Source: JBBRNH01 sp038230415
Lineage (GTDB): Bacteria > Bacteroidota > Bacteroidia > Cytophagales > Spirosomataceae
Reading direction: 5' to 3'
DNA length: 64,000 nucleotides
Assembly (NCBI GenBank): GCA_038230415.1
Contig: JBBRNH010000013.1
Span: 21,924-85,923 of the forward strand
Shown: in pieces, positions 35,070 to 44,047 of the stretch
How positions within the stretch are numbered: position 1 is the stretch's first letter
Layout: each line of letters begins with the position of its first letter
Translations under genes and position numbers: made by a program
Notes under the pieces: model-generated
Database searches by the model: none
The model's input: only the letters and a program-made list of their open reading frames with translations
What the model was told of the DNA's origin: nothing

Positions 35070-36233
35070 ATGAACAAACGATGGCTAATGGCCCTGCCCG
35101 TGCTACTGGCGGCCTGCTCAAAAAACAATACAACCATACCCACACCAGCCCCGCAACCCACGCCCACAACGGCCACCGTGACGGTCTCAAATGGCTACGG
35201 CAGCGGTACGGCCACCATCGGCGACTCGGTATTTGTGTGGTCGAATCCGCCCGCAGCCGGGCTGGTATTTGACAAATGGACGGGTGATGTATCAGGGCTG
35301 AAATACCCGAACGAATGGAAAAGCCGGGCAAACGTGCTGCCTGCGGGCCTGAAACTAACGGCGACCTACAAAACAGCAACCAATTTTACGTGGGTCGGCG
35401 AAACCATCAACGGCGCATCGGTTTATTATTATGTACCAGCCAATTATAAAGGTGTGATTTTGCCGTTTCACGGCGCAACCGGCAACGCTACGGGCTGGAT
35501 TGGCACCAACGTTGAGAACGAGAATTTTGTACGCTACGCCGTTGCCAACGGATACGCCGTAGTGATTACTGAAAGCGTAGATCGCACGAATAAAAAATGG
35601 AGCAACGCCACCACCAAAAACCCCGACATCGAGAATATAAACGCGATTCTGGCGAACCTGAAACAGCGCAGCATCCTGCCCAATCAGGCCAATCTGTTCG
35701 GGGTCGGGATGTCGCAGGGAAGCGGGTTTTGCAGCCTGATTACGGCACTCAACAATTACAAAGCAGGTGCCTTATATTGTGTGCCGGGCATCAGCGCGGT
35801 GTTTGAGCAGTCGTCGGTGCCGATTTTGTGGAATATCTCCCGCAACGACGTGACCGAAGAGCCAACCCGTTTAGTTGACTCGTACGCCAATTACAAGAAA
35901 TTGGCCGGGCGGGGCATCCGGGCCGAATTTTACGTGAACGAACCCTCGCCGGTTTATCCCGAACGGTTTATGATTATTCCGGGGGTTGACAGAGCCACCT
36001 CGAACCAGATTTACAACGACCTTAAAAACGGCGGACAGTTAGATGCGAACGGCTTTTTCAAGACTAATCCCCGGCAGTCAGAAGCCTGGAAAACAGTGTT
36101 GAGCAGTGCTATTTCGAGTAACAAAGCATTGGTGAACGGCATTGACGATCAGCTTTTTGTCTGCTACACCGAACACAAATTTCACCGGGATGCCAACGCC
36201 CGGACGATCTTGTTTTTCGATAAGGCTTTGTAG
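35070..36233 (+). CDS. Lipoprotein with alpha/beta-hydrolase domain
   Basis: Protein of 387 residues. Signal peptide with lipobox LLAAC (Cys16), then a Thr/Pro-rich linker and a beta-rich InlB-B-like repeat (GYGSGTATIGDSVFVWSNPP ... FDKWTGD, about 40-75). The rest resembles an esterase-type alpha/beta hydrolase: ILPFHGATGNA near the oxyanion hole and GVGMSQGSGF with nucleophile Ser215. Probable surface lipoprotein acting on an ester or polymer; substrate unknown. It stands alone in front of the sigma factor gene. The 285 bases before it hold no feature I could support. Confidence 0.7.
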   Translation: MNKRWLMALPVLLAACSKNNTTIPTPAPQPTPTTATVTVSNGYGSGTATIGDSVFVWSNPPAAGLVFDKWTGDVSGLKYPNEWKSRANVLPAGLKLTATYKTATNFTWVGETINGASVYYYVPANYKGVILPFHGATGNATGWIGTNVENENFVRYAVANGYAVVITESVDRTNKKWSNATTKNPDIENINAILANLKQRSILPNQANLFGVGMSQGSGFCSLITALNNYKAGALYCVPGISAVFEQSSVPILWNISRNDVTEEPTRLVDSYANYKKLAGRGIRAEFYVNEPSPVYPERFMIIPGVDRATSNQIYNDLKNGGQLDANGFFKTNPRQSEAWKTVLSSAISSNKALVNGIDDQLFVCYTEHKFHRDANARTILFFDKAL

Positions 36234-36311
36234 GAGAATCAGTTAAGCGTTAAACAGGCCCGCAAGTTTCGCCATCCAACCGGCATTTACTCGTCTAAAG
36301 CCCAGAATCGT

Positions 36312-36917
36312 TTGGATGTACAACAACTCATAACCGGGCTACGGGCAGGCAATCAGGGCGCGTTTCGGCAGTTGGTCGAGACCTACCAGAGCCGCGTATA
36401 TAACACGGTGTTGAGCATTGTGCGCCAGCCCGAAGAAGCCGAAGATGTAGCTCAGGAGGTATTTGTGCAGGTATTTGAGTCTATCCAGACCTTTGGCGGG
36501 GATGGCAAACTAACCGCCTGGATTTACCGGATTGCGACCACCAAAGCCCTGGAAGCCTACCGCAAACGCCACGCCCGGAAGCGGTGGGCGTTTTTAACGT
36601 CGCTGTTTACGGCAGACGAAGAGGCCGGTTTCGATGATCGGCTGCACCCGGTTGATTTTTCGCATCCGGGCGTGAAATTGGAGAACAAAGAACGGGCAGC
36701 GGTGCTGTTTGCAGCCATTGACCGCCTACCCGATAAGCAGAAGATAGCCTTCACCCTGCACCATGTTGAAGGGTTGAGTTATCAGGAAATTACCGATGTG
36801 ATGCAGCTGGGCGGCACTCCGCTTTCGCTGTCGGCGGTAGAGTCAGTATTGCACCGGGCGAAGTTAAATCTGCGGAAACAATTGACGATGTACTACCGGC
36901 AAGACATTGATTTTTAA
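36312..36917 (+). CDS. ECF-type RNA polymerase sigma factor
   Basis: Protein of 201 residues using a TTG start (MDVQQLITGLRAGNQGAF); no in-frame ATG exists nearby and the upstream frame has no family similarity. Region 2 is YNTVLSIVRQPEEAEDVAQEVFVQVFESI plus AWIYRIATTKALEAYRKRHARKR; region 4 is ADRLPDKQK-like RLPDKQKIAFTLHHVEGLSYQEIT ... SAVESVLHRAKLNLRKQL. ECF factors direct stress or envelope regulons and are held by anti-sigma factors, encoded here by the next gene(s). The weak TTG start may keep levels low. Confidence 0.92.
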   Translation: MDVQQLITGLRAGNQGAFRQLVETYQSRVYNTVLSIVRQPEEAEDVAQEVFVQVFESIQTFGGDGKLTAWIYRIATTKALEAYRKRHARKRWAFLTSLFTADEEAGFDDRLHPVDFSHPGVKLENKERAAVLFAAIDRLPDKQKIAFTLHHVEGLSYQEITDVMQLGGTPLSLSAVESVLHRAKLNLRKQLTMYYRQDIDF

Positions 36918-36930
36918 GCCAGTAACCACC

Positions 36931-37260
36931 ATGAAACCAAGAAAACAGGTAGATGACCAGCGCGTTGCTGATGAAGTTAATCAAACGCTTCGTTCGTTAG
37001 ACGGCCTTGAGCGGGCTGCGCCCAGCCCGTTTTTTCTGACGCGTGTACAGGCCCGAATCAGTCAGCGTACCGCTCCGCAACCGCTCATGGCCTGGGTGTT
37101 TCGCCCGGCCTGGTTAGTAACTTCACTGGGGTTTATTTTGCTCCTGAACGTGTCCGGGTTCGTGTATATTCAACAGCGGCTGAGCCAGCATGAACAGGAA
37201 CAGCACACGAAGCAATTCGCTACGGAATGGGGCTTCGATATGAACGGGTTGGATTGGTAA
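36931..37260 (+). CDS. Small single-span membrane protein, probable anti-sigma factor
   Basis: Protein of 109 residues starting MKPRKQVDDQRVADEVNQTL, 13 bases after the sigma stop. About 50 cytoplasmic residues precede one membrane helix (AWLVTSLGFILLLNVSGFVYI) and a short periplasmic tail. The size, topology and position directly behind an ECF sigma gene fit an anti-sigma factor of the kind seen in Bacteroidota; no zinc-binding anti-sigma motif is present. Function is inferred from context. Confidence 0.6.
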   Translation: MKPRKQVDDQRVADEVNQTLRSLDGLERAAPSPFFLTRVQARISQRTAPQPLMAWVFRPAWLVTSLGFILLLNVSGFVYIQQRLSQHEQEQHTKQFATEWGFDMNGLDW

Positions 37261-37264
37261 TCAG

Positions 37265-37756
37265 ATGGATACAAAAACAAAATTTTACCGGCTTTGGGCC
37301 GCTATCGGGTTGTTGCTCTGCCTGAATATAGCCACCATTGGCTGGGTTGCCTATAGAGTTGACTTTACGCCCAAAAACCAGCAACGTCAAGATCAATTTA
37401 TCGTCCGGTGGTTATCGCTCACACCCAACCAAATCGGGCAGTACAGGCAGAGCCGCAACCAGATGAAACGCCAGATGAAACCCCACGAAGACAGCCTGCG
37501 GTTGCTCCGAAGCGAGTTATTCAGCCGGGTGAAGCAGCCAGCCATATCAGATGCGGGAATGAATCAACTCCTGAATCAGATTGCCGTTCAGAACGGGGAG
37601 ATCACCCGGCTCCGGTTTCGGCACTGGCACGGGGTACGGGGTTTTTGTACACCCGGCCAGCAAATCCGGTTCGACAGGTTGGTAGCCCGTCTGGAGCGGG
37701 AGGTCAACAATACCGCAAAAGATGGCTCCCGCGAACAAGTTCGGCATCGGTTCTGA
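37265..37756 (+). CDS. Membrane-anchored periplasmic protein, Spy/CnrX-like sensor candidate
   Basis: Protein of 163 residues. One N-terminal membrane helix (LWAAIGLLLCLNIATIGWVAY) anchors a helical periplasmic domain. LSLTPNQIGQYRQSRNQMKRQMKPHEDSLRLLRSEL resembles the LTxxQ-type helix of Spy, CpxP and the metal sensors CnrX/ZraP. The C-terminal RHWHGVRGFCTPGQQIRFDRL contains His and Cys residues that could bind metal. It starts four bases after the preceding stop. I infer a signal-sensing module for the sigma factor, CnrX-like; this is not proven. Confidence 0.6.
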   Translation: MDTKTKFYRLWAAIGLLLCLNIATIGWVAYRVDFTPKNQQRQDQFIVRWLSLTPNQIGQYRQSRNQMKRQMKPHEDSLRLLRSELFSRVKQPAISDAGMNQLLNQIAVQNGEITRLRFRHWHGVRGFCTPGQQIRFDRLVARLEREVNNTAKDGSREQVRHRF

Positions 37757-37817
37757 AAAACGGCCCTACCCTCAACCCGGTCAGCAAGTTTTAAACCCTG
37801 TTCGCATTAATCAATCT

Positions 37818-37851
37818 GTTAGCGGGCCATAAACGCATCTGGCCCGCTAAC
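37818..37851 (+). terminator. Stem-loop after the sigma factor cluster
   Basis: A perfect 12-bp stem (GTTAGCGGGCCA with TGGCCCGCTAAC) and ten-base loop, followed only by a weak T-rich stretch. It lies 61 bases after the sensor-like gene and 24 bases before the next ATG, so it could reduce read-through or act on the next gene's leader. Confidence 0.65.
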
Positions 37852-37874
37852 GAATTAGTTTAAAAACCAACACT

Positions 37875-38315
37875 ATGAAAATCAACCCAATTCTGAGCAT
37901 CGTTGCCGGGCTGTTTATGACCGCGCAGGTTATGGCCCAAACAACCCCTACCCCGCCAACGTCTACCAATGATAACATGGAGAACATGACTCGCCGGGAA
38001 AAAATGGCCGACACCACGCCCGAACAACGCGCCAACCAGCAAACCGCCCGGATGAAAAAACAACTGTCCCTCACCGCCGAACAGGAACCGACCGTTGCCG
38101 CCATCAATCTCAAATACGCCCAACAAATGCAGACCCTGATGCAGACCGGCGAACGCAATCGGCAGACCATGAAGCAGGCCCGCGAGATGGCTTCGAGCAA
38201 AGATGCTGAACTAAAAGCCGTGCTGACCGCCGATCAATATATGCAATACGAGACGTTTAAAGACGAGCAAAAGGGCCGGATGAGAGAGATGCGGGGCAGG
38301 CGCAACAACCGCTAA
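37875..38315 (+). CDS. Secreted Spy/CpxP-like helical protein (DUF4890-like)
   Basis: Protein of 146 residues with a signal peptide ending near VMAQ. The mature protein is hydrophilic and helical: MTRREKMADTTPEQRANQQTARMKKQLSLTAEQEPTVAAINLKY, where LSLTAEQ is the LTxxQ-type motif of Spy-like periplasmic chaperones. The C-terminus is basic (GRMREMRGRRNNR). It resembles Bacteroidota DUF4890 proteins. It may be a product of the regulon of the upstream sigma factor, with which it shares orientation. Confidence 0.7.
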   Translation: MKINPILSIVAGLFMTAQVMAQTTPTPPTSTNDNMENMTRREKMADTTPEQRANQQTARMKKQLSLTAEQEPTVAAINLKYAQQMQTLMQTGERNRQTMKQAREMASSKDAELKAVLTADQYMQYETFKDEQKGRMREMRGRRNNR

Positions 38316-38322
38316 CGCATCA

Positions 38323-38354
38323 GATTGAGGGGCTTATCAGATAGTCCCTCAATC
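38323..38354 (+). terminator. Stem-loop after the Spy-like gene
   Basis: Nine-bp stem (GATTGAGGG with CCCTCAATC) with a 14-base loop starting 8 bases after the stop codon. No T run follows, so it is at best a weak terminator or an mRNA end. Confidence 0.5.
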
Positions 38355-38414
38355 ATAAACAGCAGTCAGAATATCACCAGGCCAGATACGTTTACCGCTT
38401 AGTCAAAAAACTCT

Positions 38415-38957
38415 ATGAAAATCCAGCACATCAGTTTCTTAGCCGCACTGCTGAGTGTGGCATTTCTGGCGGGCGGTTGCCAATCGGCCAGTAACGACAC
38501 GGCACCCATACCAACTGCGATGACGGCGCAGAAAGGCGTGTCGGCCCGGATTAATAATCAGGCCTGGCAAAGTGCGACCGAACAAAGCGCAACCGATAAA
38601 GCCTACTACGCCGTTCGGGGTGGCAGCAACCCCAACGAGTTGACGATCATTGGATTCGGGGCGTTTTCGGGCATGAGCAGCGCGGCAAAAACCGACCGAA
38701 TTACCCTGTTTTTGACCAGCGCATCCGGCATCGGCACCTATCCGCTCTCGGCGGGCAGTCAGGCGATTTACACAGCTACCACTGGTGCATTAGTCAATTA
38801 TGCTACCGATGCCACCCGCACCGGAACCGTCACAATCACGAACTATGACCTGGCTAAAGGGGTAGTATCCGGCACATTTTCATTCTCGGCAACCACTGGT
38901 TCGGCCATCATTACCGTTACAGACGGTCAGTTTACCAATGTGCCATTTGGCAAATGA
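38415..38957 (+). CDS. Hypothetical lipoprotein
   Basis: Protein of 180 residues with a lipobox FLAGGC (Cys at about 22). The rest is beta-rich, Gly/Ser/Thr-rich and of low charge (NNQAWQSATEQS ... NELTIIGFGAF ... SGIGTYPLSAGSQAIYT ... GTVTITNYDLAKGVVSGTFSFSATT), resembling DUF6252-type surface lipoproteins of Bacteroidota. The pattern 'introduce a small molecule test, then a GTV/ITxYD strand' is typical of that family, which has no known function. It lies 19 bases before the serine hydrolase gene and is likely co-transcribed. Confidence 0.65.
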   Translation: MKIQHISFLAALLSVAFLAGGCQSASNDTAPIPTAMTAQKGVSARINNQAWQSATEQSATDKAYYAVRGGSNPNELTIIGFGAFSGMSSAAKTDRITLFLTSASGIGTYPLSAGSQAIYTATTGALVNYATDATRTGTVTITNYDLAKGVVSGTFSFSATTGSAIITVTDGQFTNVPFGK

Positions 38958-38976
38958 ACCGTAATCTGACAAAACC

Positions 38977-40050
38977 ATGAATCAGAAAAACATTGTTGCC
39001 GCGTTGCTCATCGCTGTCTTATCGGGCTGCACCAATAAACCTACCGACACCGCCGTGCCGGTGGTGGTATTGCCACCGATACCAGCCGCCAATCTGACGG
39101 TACTGGCTGATTATCAGAAAAATACAAGCGGAAGATCATTGTATATTTTGCAGGATGGGAAAGTTGTTTTTGAGCAGTATGACAACGGCGGTGCCGCCAC
39201 CCAACCGCAACTGCTGGCAAGCGGCACCAAAAGTTTCAACGGCATTGTGGCCGCAGCCGCCATTACCGACGGCCTGATTGCCTTCGACGACCTTGCCAGC
39301 ACCTACCTGACCGAGTGGAAAACCGACCCGCGCAAATCACGCATTACCCTCCGGCAGATGCTCTCGCAGATTGACGGGCAACTGTCGGGCGAATCGGGTT
39401 CGGCAACGAGCATGGAATCGTGGGCCGCTATTCTGGCCGAACCCACCAGCTATGACCCCGCCCAACGCTTTGAATATGGGCCGTATCATTTCAATTCATT
39501 TGCCGCAGCCGTGCAGCGTAAACTGCAATCGGCCAGTAAAGAAACCTACGAAGCCTACCTGAAACGCCGGATTCTGGACCCGCTTGGTATCTCGGTTCAG
39601 TGGATTTACCGCTGTGCCGATGGCAACCCGCAGGTGGCGGGCGGAGCCGCGATGACGGCCAAAGACTGGGCCACGTTCGGCGAGTTTGTCAGGAACCGGG
39701 GACTCTGGCAGGGCAAACAACTTATAAAAGCCGACCTGATTGACGAGTGTATGAAACCAACCGTGCCGCAAAACCCCTGCTATGGCCTGACCTGGTGGCT
39801 AAAAGAACCCGTCAGCGATGCGTTGGCGGCCCAAAACGCAACGGTAAAAGAACTACAGCCAGTAGCCAACGCAACCTGGGCACCGGAGGATATGTATTTT
39901 GCGGCTGGTGCGGGCAAACAACGGATGTACATAATTCCATCCCAAAAATTAGTCGTTGTGCGGCAAGCGAGCCTCACCACACCATTGCGCACGTTTACCG
40001 ACGAAGACTTTGTGAGCCTGTTGCTGCGGGGTAAAAAAGCCGCAGAGTAG
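38977..40050 (+). CDS. Serine hydrolase, beta-lactamase/penicillin-binding-like, lipoprotein
   Basis: Protein of 357 residues. The lipobox LSGC gives Cys18. The SxxK active-site motif is SGTK at 82-85, and the following KSFNGIVAAAAITDGLIAFDD and RITLRQMLSQ match class C beta-lactamase-like esterases and peptidases. FEYGPYHFNSF corresponds to the YxN region but has YGP in place of YSN. These proteins act in the periplasm on esters or peptides; true beta-lactamase activity is unlikely. Last gene of the plus-strand run, converging on the PD40 gene. Confidence 0.82.
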   Translation: MNQKNIVAALLIAVLSGCTNKPTDTAVPVVVLPPIPAANLTVLADYQKNTSGRSLYILQDGKVVFEQYDNGGAATQPQLLASGTKSFNGIVAAAAITDGLIAFDDLASTYLTEWKTDPRKSRITLRQMLSQIDGQLSGESGSATSMESWAAILAEPTSYDPAQRFEYGPYHFNSFAAAVQRKLQSASKETYEAYLKRRILDPLGISVQWIYRCADGNPQVAGGAAMTAKDWATFGEFVRNRGLWQGKQLIKADLIDECMKPTVPQNPCYGLTWWLKEPVSDALAAQNATVKELQPVANATWAPEDMYFAAGAGKQRMYIIPSQKLVVVRQASLTTPLRTFTDEDFVSLLLRGKKAAE

Positions 40051-40094
40051 CAGCAAACAGCCCGCTAACTAAATAGAGTTATCTCATTTTCCGA

Positions 40095-40129
40095 TAAAAA
40101 AGCCACGCCTACATCTGTTAGACATGGCT
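40095..40129 (-). terminator. Terminator of the PD40 gene
   Basis: On the minus strand a 7-bp stem (AGCCATG with CGTGGCT, one G-T pair) with a 15-base loop is followed by a T run. It lies about 20 bases after the stop of the PD40 gene. Confidence 0.6.
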
Positions 40130-40149
40130 CTGTCGTCAGAGGCTATTTT

Positions 40150-41178
40150 TCATTTCCCCGGCCACCAGGCCGCCCGGCTGCCATCAATGGCGCACTGATA
40201 CCGCATAGATTCAATCACGTGCGGGTTTGACCCATCGGCCCCGATAATCCAGACCGGGCGTTTGTCGGGCCGTTTGTCCTGGTAAGCTTTGTCGCGGGCC
40301 GAAATATTGCGCCAATAAGCATCTTCGGTTACGCGAAAGGTAACAAACGCGCCAGTGGGCGACCATGCCGCGCTCGAACTGATTTTGCCGAGGTTGGTCA
40401 GTTGCCGATTTTTTTTGGTGATCACATCATGCACAAACAATTCGAGGGCTTCGCCAACCTGATCGCTGTACAGTATCTGCCGCCCGTCGAACGACCACGC
40501 GGGCGCAACGGCCCCAATCTCATCTTCGTGCTGCGAGAGTTGCCGCACGTTTTGCCCGTTCGCGTCCATCGCAAACAGGCAGAACCCCTTGCCAATTAGT
40601 TTCGTGAATGCAATCGTTTGTCCATCAGGCGCGATAGCCCCGTCGCGGCCATCGGCAATTTCGCGGTAGGTTTTGCCATCGGGCGAGACGTAGCCAATAA
40701 CGGTTTTTTTCTGCGCGTCGTCGGCCAGACTAAACCAGATTTGGGTTCCGTCTGCCGTCCAGCTCGGAAAATAATAAACTGCAGGCGCGGCCTGGTGAGT
40801 CAGTTGCCGAACATTGGTCCCATCGGCATTGGCGATGTAAAGATTAAACGGCCCCGTAAATGGGTCAGCCGCTTTGCCCGCAACCAGCACCCCATCCCGA
40901 TTCGACGAAAACACAACCTGCTTTCCGTCTGGCGACCAAACGGGGTATCGCTCTTCTGAGTCGGGGGTTTTGGTGATATTAAAGGCATCGCCCGTCAGTG
41001 GATTCACCCAAAACACGTCGGTATCACCCGTTCGGATACTGGTGGTGAGCAGGCGGGTGTTGGGGGCAGTACCCGGCTGGGCGGACAATCTGAACGGTAC
41101 AAGCAACAAAAACGCGGCCCCGGTGCCGTAAACGACCCAGCGAAGAAAACTATTCGGGATGTGCGATAATCGGTTCAT
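40150..41178 (-). CDS. Exported PD40 (TolB-like) beta-propeller protein
   Basis: Protein of 342 residues from MNRLSHIPNSFLRW, with a signal segment (YGTGAAFLLLVPFRLSAQ). Repeated PD40 blades are visible: RYPVWSPDGKQVVFSSNRDG, YFPSWTADGTQIWFSLADD, DGAIAPDGQTIAFTK, VAPAWSFDGRQILYSDQVG and SSAAWSPTGAFVTFR. The propeller is TolB-like but there is no TolB N-terminal domain, so it is not the Tol-Pal component. Likely periplasmic binding or scaffolding. The open frame upstream adds 23 unlikely codons. It follows the AraC-type gene in the same orientation. Confidence 0.85.
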   Translation of the reverse strand: MNRLSHIPNSFLRWVVYGTGAAFLLLVPFRLSAQPGTAPNTRLLTTSIRTGDTDVFWVNPLTGDAFNITKTPDSEERYPVWSPDGKQVVFSSNRDGVLVAGKAADPFTGPFNLYIANADGTNVRQLTHQAAPAVYYFPSWTADGTQIWFSLADDAQKKTVIGYVSPDGKTYREIADGRDGAIAPDGQTIAFTKLIGKGFCLFAMDANGQNVRQLSQHEDEIGAVAPAWSFDGRQILYSDQVGEALELFVHDVITKKNRQLTNLGKISSSAAWSPTGAFVTFRVTEDAYWRNISARDKAYQDKRPDKRPVWIIGADGSNPHVIESMRYQCAIDGSRAAWWPGK

Positions 41179-41252
41179 ACAGCGACTGTTTAGGGTAAAT
41201 ACCGGGTATTCCTGACTGCGCCGAAGGCAGACAACACCCGGCCACAAAGATA

Positions 41253-42464
41253 CTAAACAGGGCTACTTGCCAGAAATTCACCCGGCGACGTTCCCGTGAA
41301 TTTCCGAAAGGCCCGGTTAAAGGTCGCTTTGGAGTTGAATCCGCAATCGAGCGCAATACCAAGCAGACTGAGGTGGGCATTGGCCGGGTTTCGGGCCTGT
41401 TGCTTAAATTCTTCGACCCGATACTCATTTATGAAGTCGTTGAAATTTTTTCCCACGCCCGTATTCACCACCTGCGAGAGCAGAACGGGCGTGGTTCTGA
41501 GCCGTCGGGCCAGGTCAGCCAGCGACAAATCAGGGTCGAGATAGGGCCGTTCGGCGGTCACATAGGTCAGGAGTTTATCCCGGTTTTCAAGCACATCGGG
41601 CGATGGTAGAGCAGGCAACGGCAGATCAGACGATGGCGTTTCCTGCCTTCGTTCCTGCTCTTTAGTTGGTGAGGACACAGGCCGGGGAGTCTCATCCAGA
41701 CCGATAACAGCACTCGCGTCAGTCTCCCGGAACACAAGCCGCCGACCGGGTTGCGCCTGGGCGTAGCCGGTGATGCTGACGTAATAAATCAGCACCACGC
41801 CCACTAAGTTTCCCCACCAGTCCTGCCAGTAGTTCAGGTCAAGCCAGCCATCAATCAGGGTCATCATCAGGCTGAATGTCAGCGTGATGGTTAGGGCGAT
41901 CAGAAAATTGCGGAACCAGCGAAAGCTAATCGTATCGGTTTCGGAGAACTGGGTTTTTATCCAGACCCGGTAGGCCCGGTAGAGTTGCAGCGACCAGTAG
42001 AGATACAGAAACTGCTGCACCACACTAAGGACAAACATCGGTTTTCCGACGTATGGATAATCAATCTGGTGTTGCCATTGATGCACAAACGTTGGCCCCT
42101 GCACCCAGACCAGCACGTGATAGGCCGTGTCGAGCACAAACGGCAGGGCGTGCCAGGCATCGCGGGGCCGAAACCGGAACGTGGTATCGAACTGGCTTTT
42201 GAGGTAGAAATACACCAACGGCGGCAAGAGAAAACTCAGCGTTCGCGGAAAAAAATCCAATTCTTTCCAGAATATCTCGATGCCGCCAAAGCCGAGCATA
42301 TACATCCAGATGTCGAAACACAACGCCACCAGCACCCAGCCCAGCAACGTGTCAGACAGCCGTTCTTCGCGCCGACCACGCACCCACAGCAGCACGGCGT
42401 AGACCCAGCCCTGGATAAACCCAAACAGCAGGGGGGTTGAATAGGCAGAAAAATGAAAAGTCAT
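41253..42464 (-). CDS. Membrane-bound AraC-family transcriptional regulator
   Basis: Protein of 403 residues. About seven hydrophobic segments fill the first ~240 residues (for example PLLFGFIQGWVYAVLLWV, LGWVLVALCFDIWMYML, LIALTITLTFSLMMTLI). A charged linker leads to a C-terminal AraC/XylS DNA-binding domain with the second helix-turn-helix ALDCGFNSKATFNRAFRKFTGTSPGEF. Such membrane AraC regulators sense envelope or periplasmic signals. It heads a minus-strand run with the PD40 gene and is the only regulator encoded inside the exported-protein island, so it is a candidate controller of the shared promoter element at 46163-52872 (inference). Confidence 0.85.
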   Translation of the reverse strand: MTFHFSAYSTPLLFGFIQGWVYAVLLWVRGRREERLSDTLLGWVLVALCFDIWMYMLGFGGIEIFWKELDFFPRTLSFLLPPLVYFYLKSQFDTTFRFRPRDAWHALPFVLDTAYHVLVWVQGPTFVHQWQHQIDYPYVGKPMFVLSVVQQFLYLYWSLQLYRAYRVWIKTQFSETDTISFRWFRNFLIALTITLTFSLMMTLIDGWLDLNYWQDWWGNLVGVVLIYYVSITGYAQAQPGRRLVFRETDASAVIGLDETPRPVSSPTKEQERRQETPSSDLPLPALPSPDVLENRDKLLTYVTAERPYLDPDLSLADLARRLRTTPVLLSQVVNTGVGKNFNDFINEYRVEEFKQQARNPANAHLSLLGIALDCGFNSKATFNRAFRKFTGTSPGEFLASSPV

Positions 42465-42530
42465 ACTGAAATACGGGGTTTAACAAGTCGGCAGGTAAAA
42501 ACCAATTAGCATGGCAACGTATGGCAACGG

Positions 42531-43988
42531 CTATTTTTTGGGAGAAATCAACGCCTTCACCGCGTCAAGCTCCTGATCGGTTCCGCGTACAACGGCTTCA
42601 ACGGTTGGGGTCACGAGTATGTCAGGTTTGATACCCGCATCGGGGCGTTTGGCGGCTTCGGCGTAGTCCATCCCAATCAGCGGCACGTCCACCTCGATTT
42701 TGGAGTTCGGCAGCATCATGAAAAACAATGCACCCGCCGTGATTCCTTTCTGATTGCCGCCCGTTTCCTGCCCAACCAATGTGGCGAGGTTATGTTCGCG
42801 CATGACGCTGGCAAACTGCCAGGCCGCCGAACTATTGGTAGCACTTGTCAGTAGGAAAACCCGGCCCGTCAGGTGGTTGTCGCTGGGGTCAAGCCGTTGG
42901 CCGTTCCCATCTTTTTTACCCCGGTACTGACCACCCGGTAGCCGGATAAAATCGTTGGCATTGCGGTATCGCCACTGGTAAGCCCACTGATTATCAATGT
43001 ACTGGCTCAGGCTCGAATCCATGCTGACGTAGGCCCAACAATCCTGTTGTTCGTTGATGATAATGGGTTTGCTGATGAGATGCCGAATCAGTTGCTTGCC
43101 GTTCCAGAGGTCTCCGCCTTCGCAGTTGCGGAGGTCAAGAATGAGATTTTGCCCTTTTTTCTGGTTAAATTCGGTAACGGCTGCGTCATAGAACTTCCCG
43201 AATTTGAACGAGTTATCCCAGCCTGCCAATGAGTTGATGGTCATCCGGGCGGTGGTGGCATCGAGCCAGCCAAACGTAGCGGTCGAATCTTTCCTGGCCC
43301 CGTTTAGCTGTTTAATCTGTGCATTCCGGGCCGAATGTACCACGCTGTTAACCGAAACGGTTGCCAGTTTTTTCGTGCGTAAATCGTTGATTTTCAGCGC
43401 AAACGCAGGCTTCAAATTAGGGAACAACAGCGGCAGCAGCACATCGAAATATTCCTGGTTATTGCCCGTAATCTGGAGCAGATTCAGCCGCTTGCCGTTG
43501 TTTGAGCCATCGGCCCGCACTAACGGCAACATCGTTTCGATAATCTTACCGACCGCAACACCGTTAATGCTCACGACTTCAACGCCAACCGGCACGGCGG
43601 CATCGGTACTTTGGGTAACAACCATCCGGTTTTCGACCAACCGAAACCAAAACGGCAGGCAGTTTTTTTGCTCGAACAGGGCTTTTACGTCGCCTTGCTG
43701 ATTGTAGAAATTGGGGTATGAGTGGCCGCATTTGAACCGGGCGGTCAGCTTCACAATTGTCAGATAGGCATCGGCCAATGGTTGATCGTGATTCAGTTCG
43801 CGCTGGCAATCAGCAAAATAGCCATCAATGGCAGTAGAATCGGCGTATTTGTACAAACCCGGATGCAGGGTTTTGTATGATTTTTGCAGCACCGCAAAGT
43901 CGGCCTGGAGTTGTTGCGCGGTCAGTAATTTCTGGGCCGAAACTGACGAAACCATCAGCAGGCAGGCAATGATAAATAAGGGTCGCAT
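42531..43988 (-). CDS. Exported S41 family peptidase (tail-specific protease-like)
   Basis: Protein of 485 residues from MRPLFIIACLLMVSSVSAQ, a clear signal peptide; a start 15 codons upstream is unlikely. The S41 core is visible: LILDLRNCEGGDLWNGKQL, then VFLLTSATNSSAAWQFASVM, where the Ser of NSSAAW fits the nucleophile position, and LVGQETGGNQKGITAG. The N-terminal helical part (about 20-120) is a propeptide-like domain. S41 enzymes cut unfolded or C-terminal substrates in the periplasm. A second, distant paralogue is at 46719-48320. Confidence 0.85.
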   Translation of the reverse strand: MRPLFIIACLLMVSSVSAQKLLTAQQLQADFAVLQKSYKTLHPGLYKYADSTAIDGYFADCQRELNHDQPLADAYLTIVKLTARFKCGHSYPNFYNQQGDVKALFEQKNCLPFWFRLVENRMVVTQSTDAAVPVGVEVVSINGVAVGKIIETMLPLVRADGSNNGKRLNLLQITGNNQEYFDVLLPLLFPNLKPAFALKINDLRTKKLATVSVNSVVHSARNAQIKQLNGARKDSTATFGWLDATTARMTINSLAGWDNSFKFGKFYDAAVTEFNQKKGQNLILDLRNCEGGDLWNGKQLIRHLISKPIIINEQQDCWAYVSMDSSLSQYIDNQWAYQWRYRNANDFIRLPGGQYRGKKDGNGQRLDPSDNHLTGRVFLLTSATNSSAAWQFASVMREHNLATLVGQETGGNQKGITAGALFFMMLPNSKIEVDVPLIGMDYAEAAKRPDAGIKPDILVTPTVEAVVRGTDQELDAVKALISPKK

Positions 43989-44047
43989 GATCGTTGGTTG
44001 TTGCCGTTGGTCATCGCCGATACGAATAGCCAACGGCGGATGGTTAT

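Noticed and set aside
37408..37794. Alternative plus-strand frame overlapping the Spy/CnrX-like gene
   Set aside because: The overlapping frame has no start context and a repetitive Pro/Glu/Ala composition.
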